64,000 nucleotides of DNA from Lutraria lutraria. Taxonomy: Eukaryota; Mollusca; Bivalvia; Venerida; Mactridae. Both the position numbers and the translations under genes were made by a program. The notes below the pieces were generated by a model, which saw only the letters and a program-made list of their open reading frames with translations, was not told where the DNA came from and did not search any database. Shown piece by piece: positions 33,201 through 39,079 of the stretch (the stretch's first letter is position 1; each line of letters opens with the position of its first letter). The stretch is taken from contig OZ026840.1 in the NCBI GenBank assembly GCA_964023205.1, positions 8,739,603-8,803,602 of the forward strand, written 5' to 3'.

Positions 33201-34205
33201 GTCTGTCTGTGGATTTAAATCGTTTCCCTTGCAAGTTATGACGGAATCATCTCCACAGTTGGCAACATCTGGTATCGATATGACAGAATGACCTTTAAAA
33301 CAAATCTATACTTTAATCCATACAATCATATGTAAATAAGTTCTTATTTTGCAATAGGTGTTATTAGTTTTAAAAAATTGCAGAAAATCTAACTGCTCAT
33401 GATAGCAGGCTCGGTAGTGCCTAAAGCCTAGGAAACTAGAAGATTTTTTCAAGAGAATGTTGAAGCATATTTTATCAGTGATTGGTAATGTAGAGTCATG
33501 TGACTTCCTATTTGGTTTGGCTCATTTTTTTTGAAAATTCGCCGGTCTGTACAGTAAAATGGGAAATGGTAAACGGGTAAATATGAGGTTTAATTCGTCA
33601 CAGAAAATGGAAGTGTGCAAAAATGGATTCGACCTTAAAAATCCAGCAATGGATGTATAATATTATCATATTCAAATATCTTAACTCGCATGATGTTTAT
33701 CATGAAGTACAATGGTAAAAGAGAAAATGAAAAGAAATCATCAAAAGAAATTCCGATAAATCAATTGATAGGTCGTGAAAGCTGGCAATGAATAAAACGA
33801 CTTTGTTAAATATGTTTTTTCAGACCACGAGGAAAGAGGCTTTCAATAAACTATTCTCAAAATTTCCATAGGAACGGTGAGAATTATTTTAAATAACACA
33901 TTTTATAACAATGCATTAGGTTATGGATACTTTATATAATTAGCAATTAGCATATATGATGTGTGTAACTAGTGATATTAAATGAAACCCGCAACAAAAC
34001 AGCAACAATTCATAATGAGAAATAACCTCATTTATTAACTCTGAAGTAACAATGGTAGTCAAATATATTTTTGTACAGGTGACTATATCCGGTAAGATAT
34101 TAATTCCAAAATGAATATAATCAAGAAACAAAACAACTAGGTAATTCAGTTACCTTCGTTAAGGTGGCATCCAATCAAAACAGCTGTCAAAATAATGATA
34201 TACAT
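9097..34205 (-). CDS. Ig/fibronectin III type I membrane receptor, 14 exons
   Basis: Exons, in transcript order: 34205-34154, 33292-33008, 32028-31919, 20638-20467, 19666-19331, 19031-18729, 17774-17475, 14678-14574, 14078-14057, 13704-13676, 13128-13033, 12764-12675, 12381-12326, 9264-9097 (stop TAG). Every junction has AG/GT and matching phase, giving 2124 nt and 707 residues with no internal stop. Layout: signal peptide 1-15, Ig1 18-112, split Ig-like domain 113-206, Ig3 207-318, Ig4 319-419, Fn3 420-519, membrane helix 525-546, then KK..KKR and a 153-residue acidic tail. Tail tyrosines: Y566; NPVY579; VY594ATV; LY660IDI; TPY686AEV. Type I topology at the plasma membrane follows from the sequence. 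Similar layouts occur in adhesion and immune receptors (nephrin-like, SIGLEC/CD22-like); ligand unknown. Tyrosine-based signalling or endocytosis is inference. No transcript evidence was available. Confidence 0.85.
9265..11060. other. Receptor last intron, mostly empty
   Basis: AT-rich intron sequence. The only repeat noticed is a near-direct duplication of about 40 bp around TTAGATTCTGACAGTGGCTT at 10805-10850 and 10890-10935. Confidence 0.5.
11076..11162 (-). repeat. tRNA-like sequence (degenerate)
   Basis: On the minus strand a TAGCTCAATTGG A-box and a GGGTTCGAACCC B-box are spaced as in a tRNA with a long variable arm. The acceptor stem pairs poorly, so this is a tRNA pseudogene or a SINE head, not a working tRNA. 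It lies in the last intron of the receptor gene. Confidence 0.6.
11341..11690 (+). repeat. Dispersed repeat family, copy 2 (longest)
   Basis: Same family as 1-215 and, inverted, 43690-43930. This copy adds a distal part shared with copy 3: CTATGACGTATTACG, CAATTATCTAATGAACGAA, TATCAAAAATCTGAGGCAC and CCCTGCATTTA. No ORF; terminal repeats not resolved. Confidence 0.55.
12087..12212. repeat. Tandem repeat, 20-bp unit, six perfect copies
   Basis: Unit TGCAGTATGCTACATTGTTT repeats six times without change from 12091 to 12210. It lies in the receptor's last intron about 110 bp beyond exon 13. Open frames across it are by-products of the repeat. Confidence 0.97.
12326..12381 (-). CDS. Receptor exon 13: acidic tail segment
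   Basis: 56 nt between GGACAG and a strong donor AAAAG|GTGAGT, coding DEVNTSTDIAIVPSINEK. Phase 1 in and 0 out match exon 11 or 12 upstream and exon 14 downstream. No known motif. Confidence 0.75.
12675..12764 (-). CDS. Receptor exon 12: Ser/Thr/Glu-rich, perhaps optional
   Basis: Exactly 90 nt, phase 1-1, open in the correct frame (SGGTSNNADLSETEEQNLAA...). The acceptor (GTATTCTAAG) is fair, but the donor is weak (CAG|GTTGAA). Because it is symmetric it can be skipped without breaking the frame, so it may be alternatively spliced or may not be an exon at all. Confidence 0.55.
13033..13128 (-). CDS. Receptor exon 11: NPVY and VYATV motifs
   Basis: Acceptor TTGCCCAG and donor GTATAT; 96 nt, phase 1-1. 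It encodes VQNNPVYVQAEDEV and NVYATVNKTRPE. NPVY matches NPxY, a docking or endocytosis motif in many receptors; YATV matches the YxxV core of an ITIM, although the -2 residue is Asn, not the hydrophobic or Ser of the strict consensus. Confidence 0.82.
13676..13704 (-). CDS. Receptor exon 10: 29-nt micro-exon
   Basis: Acceptor TTTTTAAG and donor GTGAGG bound 29 nt encoding EDEYNENEA, an acidic stretch with the first tail tyrosine (Y566). Phase 2 in and 1 out fit exons 9 and 11 exactly. Confidence 0.72.
14057..14078 (-). CDS. Receptor exon 9: 22-nt micro-exon
   Basis: A pyrimidine-rich acceptor (TTTTTTTACAG) and a GTATGT donor bound 22 nt that complete Arg555 and encode TDARNI with a split Arg562. 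The exon is recognisable only because phase links the membrane exon to the next tail exon. Confidence 0.7.
14574..14678 (-). CDS. Receptor exon 8: transmembrane helix
   Basis: The 105-nt phase 1-1 exon, between TTATATTGTAG and GTAAGT, encodes APFPLYIISIASVIGGNG followed by VIILIVIMTKKYAFKK: about 22 hydrophobic residues and then a basic stop-transfer cluster. This fixes type I topology and separates the Ig/Fn3 ectodomain from the tail. The 2-kb foldback element begins 35 bp upstream of its acceptor (genomic 14714). Confidence 0.88.
14714..16711. mobile_element. 2-kb foldback element with 5-bp target duplication
   Basis: Two arms of about 570 bp (14714-15290 and 16130-16711) are nearly perfect inverted copies, separated by about 840 bp without a gene. 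The ends read CACTGTGTGGTAGCACTGTA and its complement; ATAGT flanks both sides (14709-14713 and 16712-16716). Within the arms, CTGTACGCAACGGAG-like units repeat four times (about 15128-15235), and the outer end has a related ACTGTACGCAA. Mirrored ORFs in the arms contain no transposase signature. This is a non-autonomous foldback-type DNA transposon lying in the receptor intron before the membrane exon. Superfamily unassigned. Confidence 0.88.
17247..17459. mobile_element. 213-bp MITE with TTAA target duplication
   Basis: The ends AGTGGCATGCCCTGGAACTG and CAGTTCCAAGGCATGCCCCT are inverted copies, and both outer flanks are TTAA (17243-17246 and 17460-17463). TTAA duplications with AGGG/AGTG-like ends suggest a Kolobok- or piggyBac-derived MITE. 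Its right boundary lies 11 bp into the intron from the Fn3 exon donor (GTGAGA at 17469-17474). Confidence 0.8.
17475..17774 (-). CDS. Receptor exon 7: fibronectin III domain
   Basis: Acceptor ACACCTTAG and donor GTGAGA; exactly 300 nt, phase 1-1. It carries Fn3 hallmarks: a Pro-rich entry (SPCVPSNVNV), SVLVSWNRC with the conserved Trp, FIIQLS, LERSSTYYVRLAAYNKAGMS with the conserved Tyr, and a closing SESYEFTTK. Two cysteines (CVPS, NRC) may pair. It is the membrane-proximal module. A TTAA-flanked MITE ends 11 bp from its donor. Confidence 0.9.
17985..18330. repeat. Possible degenerate inverted-repeat element
   Basis: GGCATCAATGTGTAC (about 18136) and GTACACATTGGAGCC (about 18268) are near-inverted copies around a hairpin-like middle. 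Too diverged to define ends; may be a MITE relic. Confidence 0.3.
18729..19031 (-). CDS. Receptor exon 6: Ig domain 4
   Basis: Acceptor TTTTTCAG and donor GTAAGTAT; 303 nt, phase 1-1. It encodes PEMPCIEHIS..., VNLKCVAENCRPPAVIYWEFDD and SDNGSEVRCKVYH: B-strand Cys, core Trp and F-strand Cys are all present. An I/C2-type Ig module like those of adhesion molecules and nephrin-like receptors. Confidence 0.88.
19331..19666 (-). CDS. Receptor exon 5: Ig domain 3
   Basis: Acceptor GTTCAAG and donor GTAAGT bound a 336-nt phase 1-1 exon. It has an Ig Cys pair (ITIQC and GQNITC) and several N-glycosylation sequons (NIT, NVS, NGT, NTT, NIT, NVS, NIT). The usual core Trp is replaced (NVSLYHD), and an extra C-x-x-x-C pair (AICNTTC) lies mid-domain, so it is a somewhat divergent C2/I-type domain. 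Confidence 0.85.
19968..20190. mobile_element. Palindromic MITE, GGCCGG-containing arms
   Basis: Left arm AACTCAATGTTCAATATTTC plus GGCCGGGGCCTTTATCAA and right arm TTGATAAAGGCTCCGGCCGA plus AATATTGAACTTTGAGTTAG are inverted copies of about 45 bp. It lies in the receptor intron between exons 4 and 5. A TTTCTAGAATGTACTT...GGCTTGTAACTA block inside it (about 20090) recurs directly at 20328-20363, so a second partial copy may exist. Confidence 0.65.
20467..20638 (-). CDS. Receptor exon 4: second half of Ig-like domain 2
   Basis: Acceptor TATTTCATAG, donor GTATTT; phase 0 in, phase 1 out, 172 nt. The coded segment runs STCKPSSIYPGYFKCVW...LDDGTYSYNVTVKT. The L-D-D-G-T-Y-S-Y run looks like an Ig F-strand signature with Tyr in place of the usual Cys, and an upstream CVW may supply the core pair. 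A divergent Ig domain is the best reading. Confidence 0.75.
20639..22961. other. Receptor intron 3, left part
   Basis: Strongly AT-rich sequence with no supported exon, repeat or element before the mariner end at 22962. Confidence 0.5.
23682..24418 (-). repeat. BEL element 3' LTR
   Basis: Downstream LTR in the element's sense. Starts after the polypurine tract at 24419-24428. Identical by eye to 30575-31311. Contains an internal copy of its own edge sequence (TGTGATGCCTCCA) about 95 bp in. Confidence 0.95.
24490..30549 (-). CDS. BEL/Pao gag-pol polyprotein, about 2019 aa
   Basis: The frame is open from beyond 30549 to TAA at 24490; the first ATG is 30549, while a TTG lies 9 nt earlier. Domains in order, residues approximate: charged coiled coil 170-270; a DUF1759-like gag region 365-505; CCHC/CCHH zinc clusters 610-680; DUF1758-type aspartic protease with ALIDDQSN near 732, where D-D-Q-S stands where D-S/T-G is usual; reverse transcriptase with YVDD near 1160; RNase H-like YSDASEKA near 1344; integrase zinc domain with CVVC near 1670; DDE integrase with DVFGPW, SDRGTNF and GGSWERMIG (about 1720-1840); and a C-terminal DUF5641-like segment (VKVGDVVLMRD...RGQWPLG). 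Length and order are those of a full BEL/Pao protein. No frameshift or stop. Confidence 0.95.
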   Translation of the reverse strand: MQDQGRPSSPDTSCRPQRTERQLTAAGKDVYEQHVNLSCDKLRKLRKRLENEMKLTADNETAETLDYVLLRESLLKLTKDYSYIKEEFLEFLVRTNTEESRREKAAQELVMTSLEQKMDSIFQEIDSAMEQQNSDLKSRHGSNVKLSCDNVPLKKESPRSVSGRSSRSLRSTSSRSTTSMLIEQKVKAETAKARLQFVEKATELKKEQARLDELEKKSKAESLRKKAELETELEYLDAQRDLATAEAGLRAIEEIDTDDILTRRSHSVIDSSERTRSYVEEVNKVRERVVWETEGLNQTFATVPENQDKPTKALGHAQPKLPALHNGPPHHSNCSTYPLNPEAQPFESQKSQNDNFLSLANFILKKDLMLTRLINFDDRPENFVAWKASFKSVVHDACVSPLEELDLLVRWLGPESKDHAKSIRTASTANPAQGCETLWARLEERYGSPELVESALKSKLTKFQRLNANDTRRLYELSDILSEILALKENPKYSLLFSYFDTSVGVLPIVQKLTYNLQNRWTSKASKYKLTHDVPYPPFSVFCNFIREVSTMMNDPGLTLTSAQEGQGQKFGKAQQNFKQFKSVMVKKTGFKESTEDNTSVQMRCPIHDANHTLNQCRAFKKKSMRDRKQFLRDQNMCYRCCESDTHKFRDCHVTVKCNDCASVHHPTALHPFESSRDLTHYGGEQHEISTKCTAVCGGQFSGRSCAKAVLVDVYPKGKPSQRLRLYALIDDQSNTTLGRTELFDYMGVPNTQTHSFTLTSCAGRIRTSGRKVSDLMIAAIDGSVVMELPTITECNEIPDERQEIPTSEVTKHHAHLRNLPLPPLDADSNILLLIGRDLIQAHHVHDQRIGQEDSPFAQKLSFGWVVIGDVCLGRTHKPQDIAVFKTTVIENGRQSIFEPCRNHFRFKEDIVPYRDVVGKDIFDTSAVDDQVGLSVDDRQFLQIMEEGFEKDSSGKWKAPLPFRKPRPLLENNRLQALKRAHMLDASLKKNPRKKEHLVSFMKGLTESGAMEVAPPLPTGKEGFYLPLFGVYHPRKPDKIRGVFDSSVKYKGQSLNGVLLSGPNLTNELLGVLVRFRMNKVAIMADIEQMFYSFLVREDHRDFLRFFWHRNNNPLEELVEYRMRVHVFGNTPSPAVATYGLRKTVEKAEDDVRNYVIRNFYVDDGLTSVVSSDEAISLLRRTQTILKEEAKIRLHKIASNSIDVLHAFPEEDLEKNLKSVNIASDELPVQQSLGLAWDINTDSLTFNARIPEKSFTKRGLLSIINSLFDPLGFIAPIVIHGRILYREICEDNDDWDEPLSNDRKEEWLTWRQSLYALEGLRIPRMFTPLSFSCASSNVVHVYSDASEKAISAVVYLQSVDDSGTVNIGFVIGKSKIAPKQGNTVPRLELCAAVLATELAQIVFQQLDLNPSSARYYTDSMVVLGYLNNRSRRFYNYVSNRINTIHRRSKPEQWSFVSTQDNPADIGTRCHTTVEDMSRSDWLRAPIQLRTLHDIEVHCFPLIDQDKDKELRPLVCVKKTEVKEHLVDRFVNFSSWKKLVAGLSFLKSFCRRKSKFSSCIIQDNQETEHFIIREIQTYWYGDDIKLLQQRKPLPSTSSIIALHPFVDGHGIVRVGGRLNKAPLSVDERNPIILPGKSHIARLLVTHLHEKVYHQGRLITEGTVRSKGFWIIGCKRLVNSILHKCVVCRKLRRKPEYQNMADLPQDRVTPGPPFSSVGVDVFGPWPVVARRTRGGLSHSKRWAVIFTCMAIRAIHIEVIEEMSSSSFINALRRFVSIRGPVKEYRSDRGTNFLGALDDIKAEAVYTEKGPICNFLREYGMKWIFNPPYASHRGGSWERMIGVSRKILDSMLLSANMKQLTHEVLCTFMCEVCTIVNSRPICPISSDPENPHIISPSMLLTQKQYPDIHPVSSTDLKEIYRKQWKHVQCLSDIFWKSWKNSYLQQLQVRRKWQTERPDVKVGDVVLMRDKEVHRGQWPLGLIMNVFKSDVDQKVRTVEVRVVKNGKSTTYVRPITELVILID
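30575..31311 (-). repeat. BEL element 5' LTR
   Basis: Upstream LTR, expected to carry the element's promoter. It ends only 26 bp before the first Met codon of the gag-pol frame, leaving an unusually short leader. Confidence 0.95.
31525..31918. other. Receptor intron 3, right end
   Basis: AT-rich intron between the mariner end and exon 3; nothing further recognised. Confidence 0.5.
31919..32028 (-). CDS. Receptor exon 3: first half of Ig-like domain 2
   Basis: Acceptor GTGTTTTAG and donor GAA|GTAGGT give a 110-nt exon, phase 1 in and phase 0 out. It encodes KAQSIQVTL...LRITADRLYPDGATF, strand-like and without stops. Phase 0 at its 3' end matches exon 4, 11.3 kb away. On its own it is not diagnostic; support comes from the splice sites and phase continuity on both sides. 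Confidence 0.7.
32029..33007. other. Receptor intron 2
   Basis: No repeat or coding feature was supported. The less AT-rich part at 32340-32680 may be an old transposon piece, but no ends were found. Confidence 0.4.
33008..33292 (-). CDS. Receptor exon 2: Ig domain 1
   Basis: Acceptor TTTTAAAG and donor GTAAGT bound a phase 1-1 exon. It encodes a canonical Ig fold: VITC (B-strand Cys), a Trp in TDWGL (C strand), and DSGNYSC (F-strand motif). The whole domain sits on one exon, as is usual for extracellular IgSF modules. The split codon at its end (T + GT) encodes Cys113. Confidence 0.85.
33293..34153. other. Receptor intron 1
   Basis: AT-rich; no exon or element recognised between the signal-peptide exon and the first Ig exon. 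Confidence 0.5.
34154..34205 (-). CDS. Receptor exon 1: signal peptide
   Basis: ATG at 34205 opens MYIIILTAVLIGCHLNE, a short hydrophobic leader, and the exon ends GAAG before GTAACT (phase 1). The split codon gives Gly18, joining exon 2. The leader has little positive charge, but its hydrophobic core and its position before an Ig exon support a signal peptide. An upstream out-of-frame ATG lies 32 nt before the start (near 34237), so a short uORF is possible if the 5' UTR extends that far. Confidence 0.8.
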
Positions 34206-35295
34206 TGTTGATGTATTTGTACAGACACCGAAGCCATTAATCTACAAGAACTCCCAATAATACTGACTTGTCTGCCGGGCTAAACATATTCATAATAAAC
34301 ACAATCCGAAAAAATGATCACAAAACTTAAATTGATAGCCAGTTGTTACTGAATGATCTGTCATAAAACATAACATGCTGTAAGCATTAAGATATATAAT
34401 AAAACACGTATCATTCCTGCTATATGTGATTGTGTTTTATTAACAATAGTATTGAGTAATGGTGAACTTTATGTTCCGATTAAAAATGTATAATGAATCG
34501 TTATTGCATTAAGAGGATAACATTAAAACAAACTGTACATAAATGACTCAATCTATTCATGAAGATAATAATTTATTTCCTTTAACAGTCTGTCCAGACT
34601 TACACAATGCAGAGATGAAACTTATGATTCATGACAAGATGTGCACTTTATTGATACCAACAGGAATAAATAGAACGGAAAGAAAATATGGGAAATTATT
34701 GTTGAGCTATATGGCTGTTTCATATAATGTTTCATGTTTCACAAAATATATTTCAGTTATACCGGTGGTTAGTTAATCCACTTTACTGTGATTCTGTACC
34801 GGTATTTTTCTCGTTCTCCGCATCTGTCAACTTCTCAACAGGTGTGATCAGCAATGGAAGATAAATGCTCAATGTTATCACGTTTTAACCTGTATATGTC
34901 CATTAGCATTTACATTTTTTGAATACATAGAAGTTGGTAACATAAAAATTAATTTCTTTATTCGGCCAATTGGGAAGCATTCCCTGAATGTAAAAAACTA
35001 TCACTTAAAACTATCACTTAATAAAATTTCGTCTTGTTGACCATTTTAGTTATGGAATTGTCCTCTTTCAAAATCAACCGGTAGTCTGAAACAACGGTAA
35101 AATATTCGATACCTTTCGCCCGTTGAAGGTATATTTTTGGTCATGTTGACAGATTTTACTATAATTCATCGTATTGTACACAAGTTTTACGGAAATATGT
35201 GCGTTAAATAGGAAGACGAACGCGACTCAGTTTGAATCGTTTACCTGTTAGATTTTAAAGAACAAGTGGCTTTGACAAAGACACATACAAAAACT

Positions 35296-35312
35296 GGGGG
35301 GGGGGGGGGGGG
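35296..35312 (+). repeat. Run of 17 G
   Basis: An uninterrupted 17-bp G homopolymer in otherwise AT-rich DNA; could form a G-quadruplex or be length-variable. Exact length is sensitive to sequencing error. Confidence 0.9.
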
Positions 35313-36104
35313 AGTAGGACACCACTAGAAGTACTAGAATGCATAAATAGAGGGCACTGCCTCGGAATTATTTTACTAACTAACAATCTAACATCGAACA
35401 AATACATTGATGAAACATATAATAAAGCATACGGTACACTAGGATTACTTATAACTTCGTTCCTGTCATACGAAAAATCGTACTAAGATCTATTGATAAT
35501 ATAAATGAATACGCATAACGGAAAAACGTTCTGAGCTCTTCCGAAGCACTCGTAAATAACAAGTGAATTGGCGGCAAAATTACTTTCAGCAAAGATGTTG
35601 ATAATTAAACAAAGAGCTAGTAAAGTAAAAAATTGAGACTGTGTTAAAATATCTTACCTGTTCGTTTCATAACGATTGATGGAACAAGCCGATTTATAGT
35701 GAAACGCTCCGATTTCAATATGGACTCGCAAATGTGTACACCCAGATCACGTGGCAAAATGATTTGCGACAATAGTACTTTTACTTTTATTCCTCCAGAA
35801 TTGAAGATATACATAATATATTTACAAACAAATACTATATACAATTGAAACAATTTGCATTATGTATAACGACATCAACATATATATCACTACAATGATT
35901 GCGGTAGTGTATCATTGGTATTTTACCACTCTCAAAATATACATATATGGCTCTACATCTCAATAACATAACTTCACTGAAAATTTACCTTACCGAAACG
36001 AAATGTAAGCAAAACAAGTCAGGAACTGAGTAATATAAAGACACTACCTCTCTACAGCAACTGCCTGTATTAAGATTGCAATCTAGCTATAAATGAATAG
36101 CATG

Positions 36105-37103
36105 TTAAACAAGCTTGCATACGGCTAAAGCAATGTCTACATTATTCAATATAGCACCATTATTTCTAACAGCGAGATCCAGAATTAACTTACATTGATC
36201 TTTCATATTCATGTTTGTAAGTTTTTTGTACTCGTTGAATCCAATACATTTTATAACAGAATTCCAAAGTTTTGTATGATCATTACTAACACAATGACAT
36301 ATCCAGTGAACAACCATATTATCTGTTAGTAACGAACATTTCATGCATCGTTGTATGTATTGTCTTGATGTAAAGTTCATGACTGTTTGAAGAATGTGTC
36401 TGCATATGCGCGATAGAGATGGTGTCTTCTTGCAGACATGCCACAGAGGGGAACAGCGGTTACTGTCAACGACACTGGGAACCAGCCAATTGTTGTCGCC
36501 TTGTATAGCATCTTCAAACATTCTGATATGATTCGGAGTCATCACAGTCCGTTTAAGTATTCCATTCCATACATTTTTAGTAGGGAAGGTCGCATTTTCT
36601 ATAAACGTATGAATATAGTCTACTAATTTGTTTCTGCTCAAAAGTTTGTAGATATCGGGAATAAAACCTATAGATTGTCTGTCACCATTCACAAATCGAC
36701 TTAGTCTATGCACAAATATTGACTTGGCAAGATAATCACATGATAATCTACACAATTGTCCTAACAGTTGAAGTTTCTTGAAATCGATCAATGTCTCTAT
36801 TGCGACCAGGTTCAAACATGTCAGAGAAAGATTAGTACTGGTGCCCTGTACGAACTGTTGTATGTGTTTAATGCAAAAGCGATGAGCCCTCTCTAGATTA
36901 TTCATGTCATTTTTTGAATATGTTGACCACAGTTCACAACCGTACAACGCTTTTGGTAATACTACTGTTTGATATATAGTTCTAATTGTGATTGGATTCA
37001 CTGATGCTGTATCGACTCCATTGTTTACAATACTATATTGTACATAGTAATAGAAAAAAATATAGACGTTTTTAAAATGTTTTCCTTTACGAGTAAAGAA
37101 CAA
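36105..37103 (-). pseudogene. Non-LTR retrotransposon RT C-terminal part
   Basis: A 332-codon minus-strand frame. Its first 40 or so residues look unrelated; then come TIYQTVVLPKALYGCELW, LERAHRFCIKHIQQF, SIGFIPDIYKLLSRNKLVDYI, and a terminal cluster RCMKCSLLTDNMVVHWICHC that could bind zinc (C-x2-C...H-x3-C-x-C). This is the post-catalytic end of a non-LTR RT family common in bivalves. No RT palm, endonuclease or 5' part is present, so it is a 5'-truncated insertion. Related to 52690-53250. The C-terminal part is nearly intact, suggesting moderate age. Confidence 0.8.
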
Positions 37104-37291
37104 ACCTATCTATAGTGAAACACCCTGATTTCATAAAAAACGAGCACACAGTGTAAACCAATCATCGGACTGTTAACATATAGCTCTCAACCAATCGCCG
37201 GACTCTTAACATTTTTGTGCACTTATATCAAGCTTTCGCTTGCATCTACCAGCAGATCTAGGGAACAAACGTAACCGAAAACAATACTTAG

Positions 37292-37313
37292 GCTTGGAGC
37301 CGTAGCTCCAAGC
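37292..37313. repeat. Perfect 8-bp-stem hairpin at an insertion edge
   Basis: GCTTGGAGCCGTAGCTCCAA followed by GC forms a perfect stem-loop. It lies within a few bases of the point where copy A resumes similarity to copy B, so it may be a terminal structure of the inserted sequence. Confidence 0.6.
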
Positions 37314-38794
37314 AAAAAGATCCATCAATTACGGCTATTACAGCTTATCATTATTTATCTTTGTAGAAATTCATACTATGTTTTGTTAAATGTATATGTA
37401 ATGCAAATTGTATAATGTATTGTAAACTGTTGGGCCTTATGTCTCATGTTCGAAATAAATATCTATATCTATATCACTAATCATATACAGGAATATATCG
37501 GACGTTAATGAATACATCGATAAACCCTTATGCACACTGACTAAAGTTCCGAACATACTACATGTATTTACACATAAACCACATCTTACGAAATTGTTAG
37601 TTAGGATTATAATTACATTCATGGAATGCTTCCCAGTTGGACGAATAAAGAGATTATGTTTTATGTTACTCACTTCTATATGTTCAAAAATGTAAAGGCA
37701 AAAGTTGACAGTTTCAATACCCCCTCTCTTATAAATCTAAAATCATACAGGTAGCGGTTGCAGAAAAGCACCTTTGTATAAAACCTTAATCTATATCTTT
37801 CAGTTGTACAATTTAGATTTTTTTAAAAGAAGGACATCTTAAAGTCAAACCAGTGAAAAAAGCCACCTTTGTGAAGAGTGAATGTCGACTTTATTGGCAG
37901 GTGACCTTTATTCAGAGGTATTTCTGATCAAAATAATCAATGACTTGTTTTTAAAGAATAGCTTTTATTCAAAGGGTGGTATTGATTGGGAGTTAGCCGC
38001 TAACACAGGTTTGACCGTATATACCAACTTTACTCATTCATACGTGACTGGAATTCAAGAAATGAAATGATATACGAATATTCGTGACACCACAATAAGT
38101 GTGTTTTCAGTGTGGTCTTGAAATATATGCTCAAACTTCATAATCACGAGCATCGATATCCCGAACACTCTGCCTATTTCTAGTAATTATCGTGACGTCC
38201 CCTCGAATTGTGATTTATCTGTAAGTGTCTCTTTCATAATCTGATACCTTATCTCGATATCTTGCGTGCAAATGCAGGCCTCATTACTTCAATAGGCTAA
38301 AAAAATATTTTCATATTTTTTCTAGACCCAATTATCTTTCTTACACATTACGTACATATTTTTATGTACTCCTGTTTTCAATGTCAGAAACTTTAATGTC
38401 GGCGCAAACAAAAGTAGGTCCGGCTACGGTACTATTTTGTCTGGCATCCCTTAGATCGTATCAAGTGCTGTCATGTTGAAATACCTTCGTAACTTACGCA
38501 ATGATAAGTAGATGTATTCTGACGAATGTAAATAATTATTTCATGGTGTGTGTATGTCACATTGTGTTATCTAGAGACCAAGTTATGCAGTATTATGTAT
38601 GATAATCTTTACTACAATCTCCATCAACAGTTTAAAATAAAACCACAGCAAAGAACTTAAATGTACTTCAACGTAGAATAATGAACATACATTTGTGTCA
38701 GTGTTAACAAACTGTGTGTACATAGTAATTGATAAGTTTTATCTTACGAGTATCTTTACTTACACGAAAGTAGTTAATAGTAACGGTAACAAAA

Positions 38795-38800
38795 TATAAA
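38795..38800 (+). promoter_or_regulatory. Candidate TATA box of the secreted-protein gene
   Basis: TATAAA lies 68 bp before the ATG at 38868 and is kept in the duplicate (46538-46543). Spacing would place transcription start near 38826. AT-rich context makes this tentative. Confidence 0.4.
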
Positions 38801-38867
38801 CAACTGCACCTGGTGTTAATTGTTTAACGGTTTGATAACTTGATTAAAGATATTGTCTGGATTTACT

Positions 38868-39079
38868 ATGGGTTTTAGGAAGGTTTTAGTAGTGTTACAA
38901 ACAATTCTATTTGTTTCATCAATTGGAACATTGGCTGAGGAGCCTAATTGTCCGATGGGATACATCGAAGGGAGGATTCTTGAGAAGATGATGTCCATAG
39001 AGTTGAAGAGCGACATGACTTTAGAAAGGCTTAATGATATGATGAAAGAACGAGAAGACAAAGAGAGACACGCGAAAAG
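38868..39079 (+). CDS. Secreted-protein exon 1 (leader and coiled coil)
   Basis: The ATG at 38868 is chosen because it opens a signal peptide; a TTG 15 nt upstream is in frame but unlikely. Ends AAAAG|GTTATT, a weak donor, in phase 2, which fits exon 2. This exon is the part duplicated at 46611-46822. Confidence 0.78.

Larger units (their letters stand above)
34921..37682. mobile_element. TIR element copy A, split by a 2.3-kb insertion
   Basis: A left arm at 34921-34995 (AGAAGTTGGTAACATA ... GGGAAGCATTCC) and a right arm at 37612-37682 (GGAATGCTTCCCAGTTGGAC ... TTACTCACTTCT) are inverted copies. The intact copy B at 44857-45381 is 525 bp long and shares the interior. In copy A, about 2.3 kb (35031-37315) separates the left arm from the rest and contains an RT fragment. 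No transposase; MITE-like. Confidence 0.65.

Noticed and set aside
35644..35853. Possible 5' non-coding exon of the receptor (good GTAAGA donor at 35650-35655 on the minus strand, TATAAAT upstream)
   Set aside because: A similar sequence occurs at 37105-37145, so it is more likely part of a repeat; the donor may be chance. Transcript data would decide.
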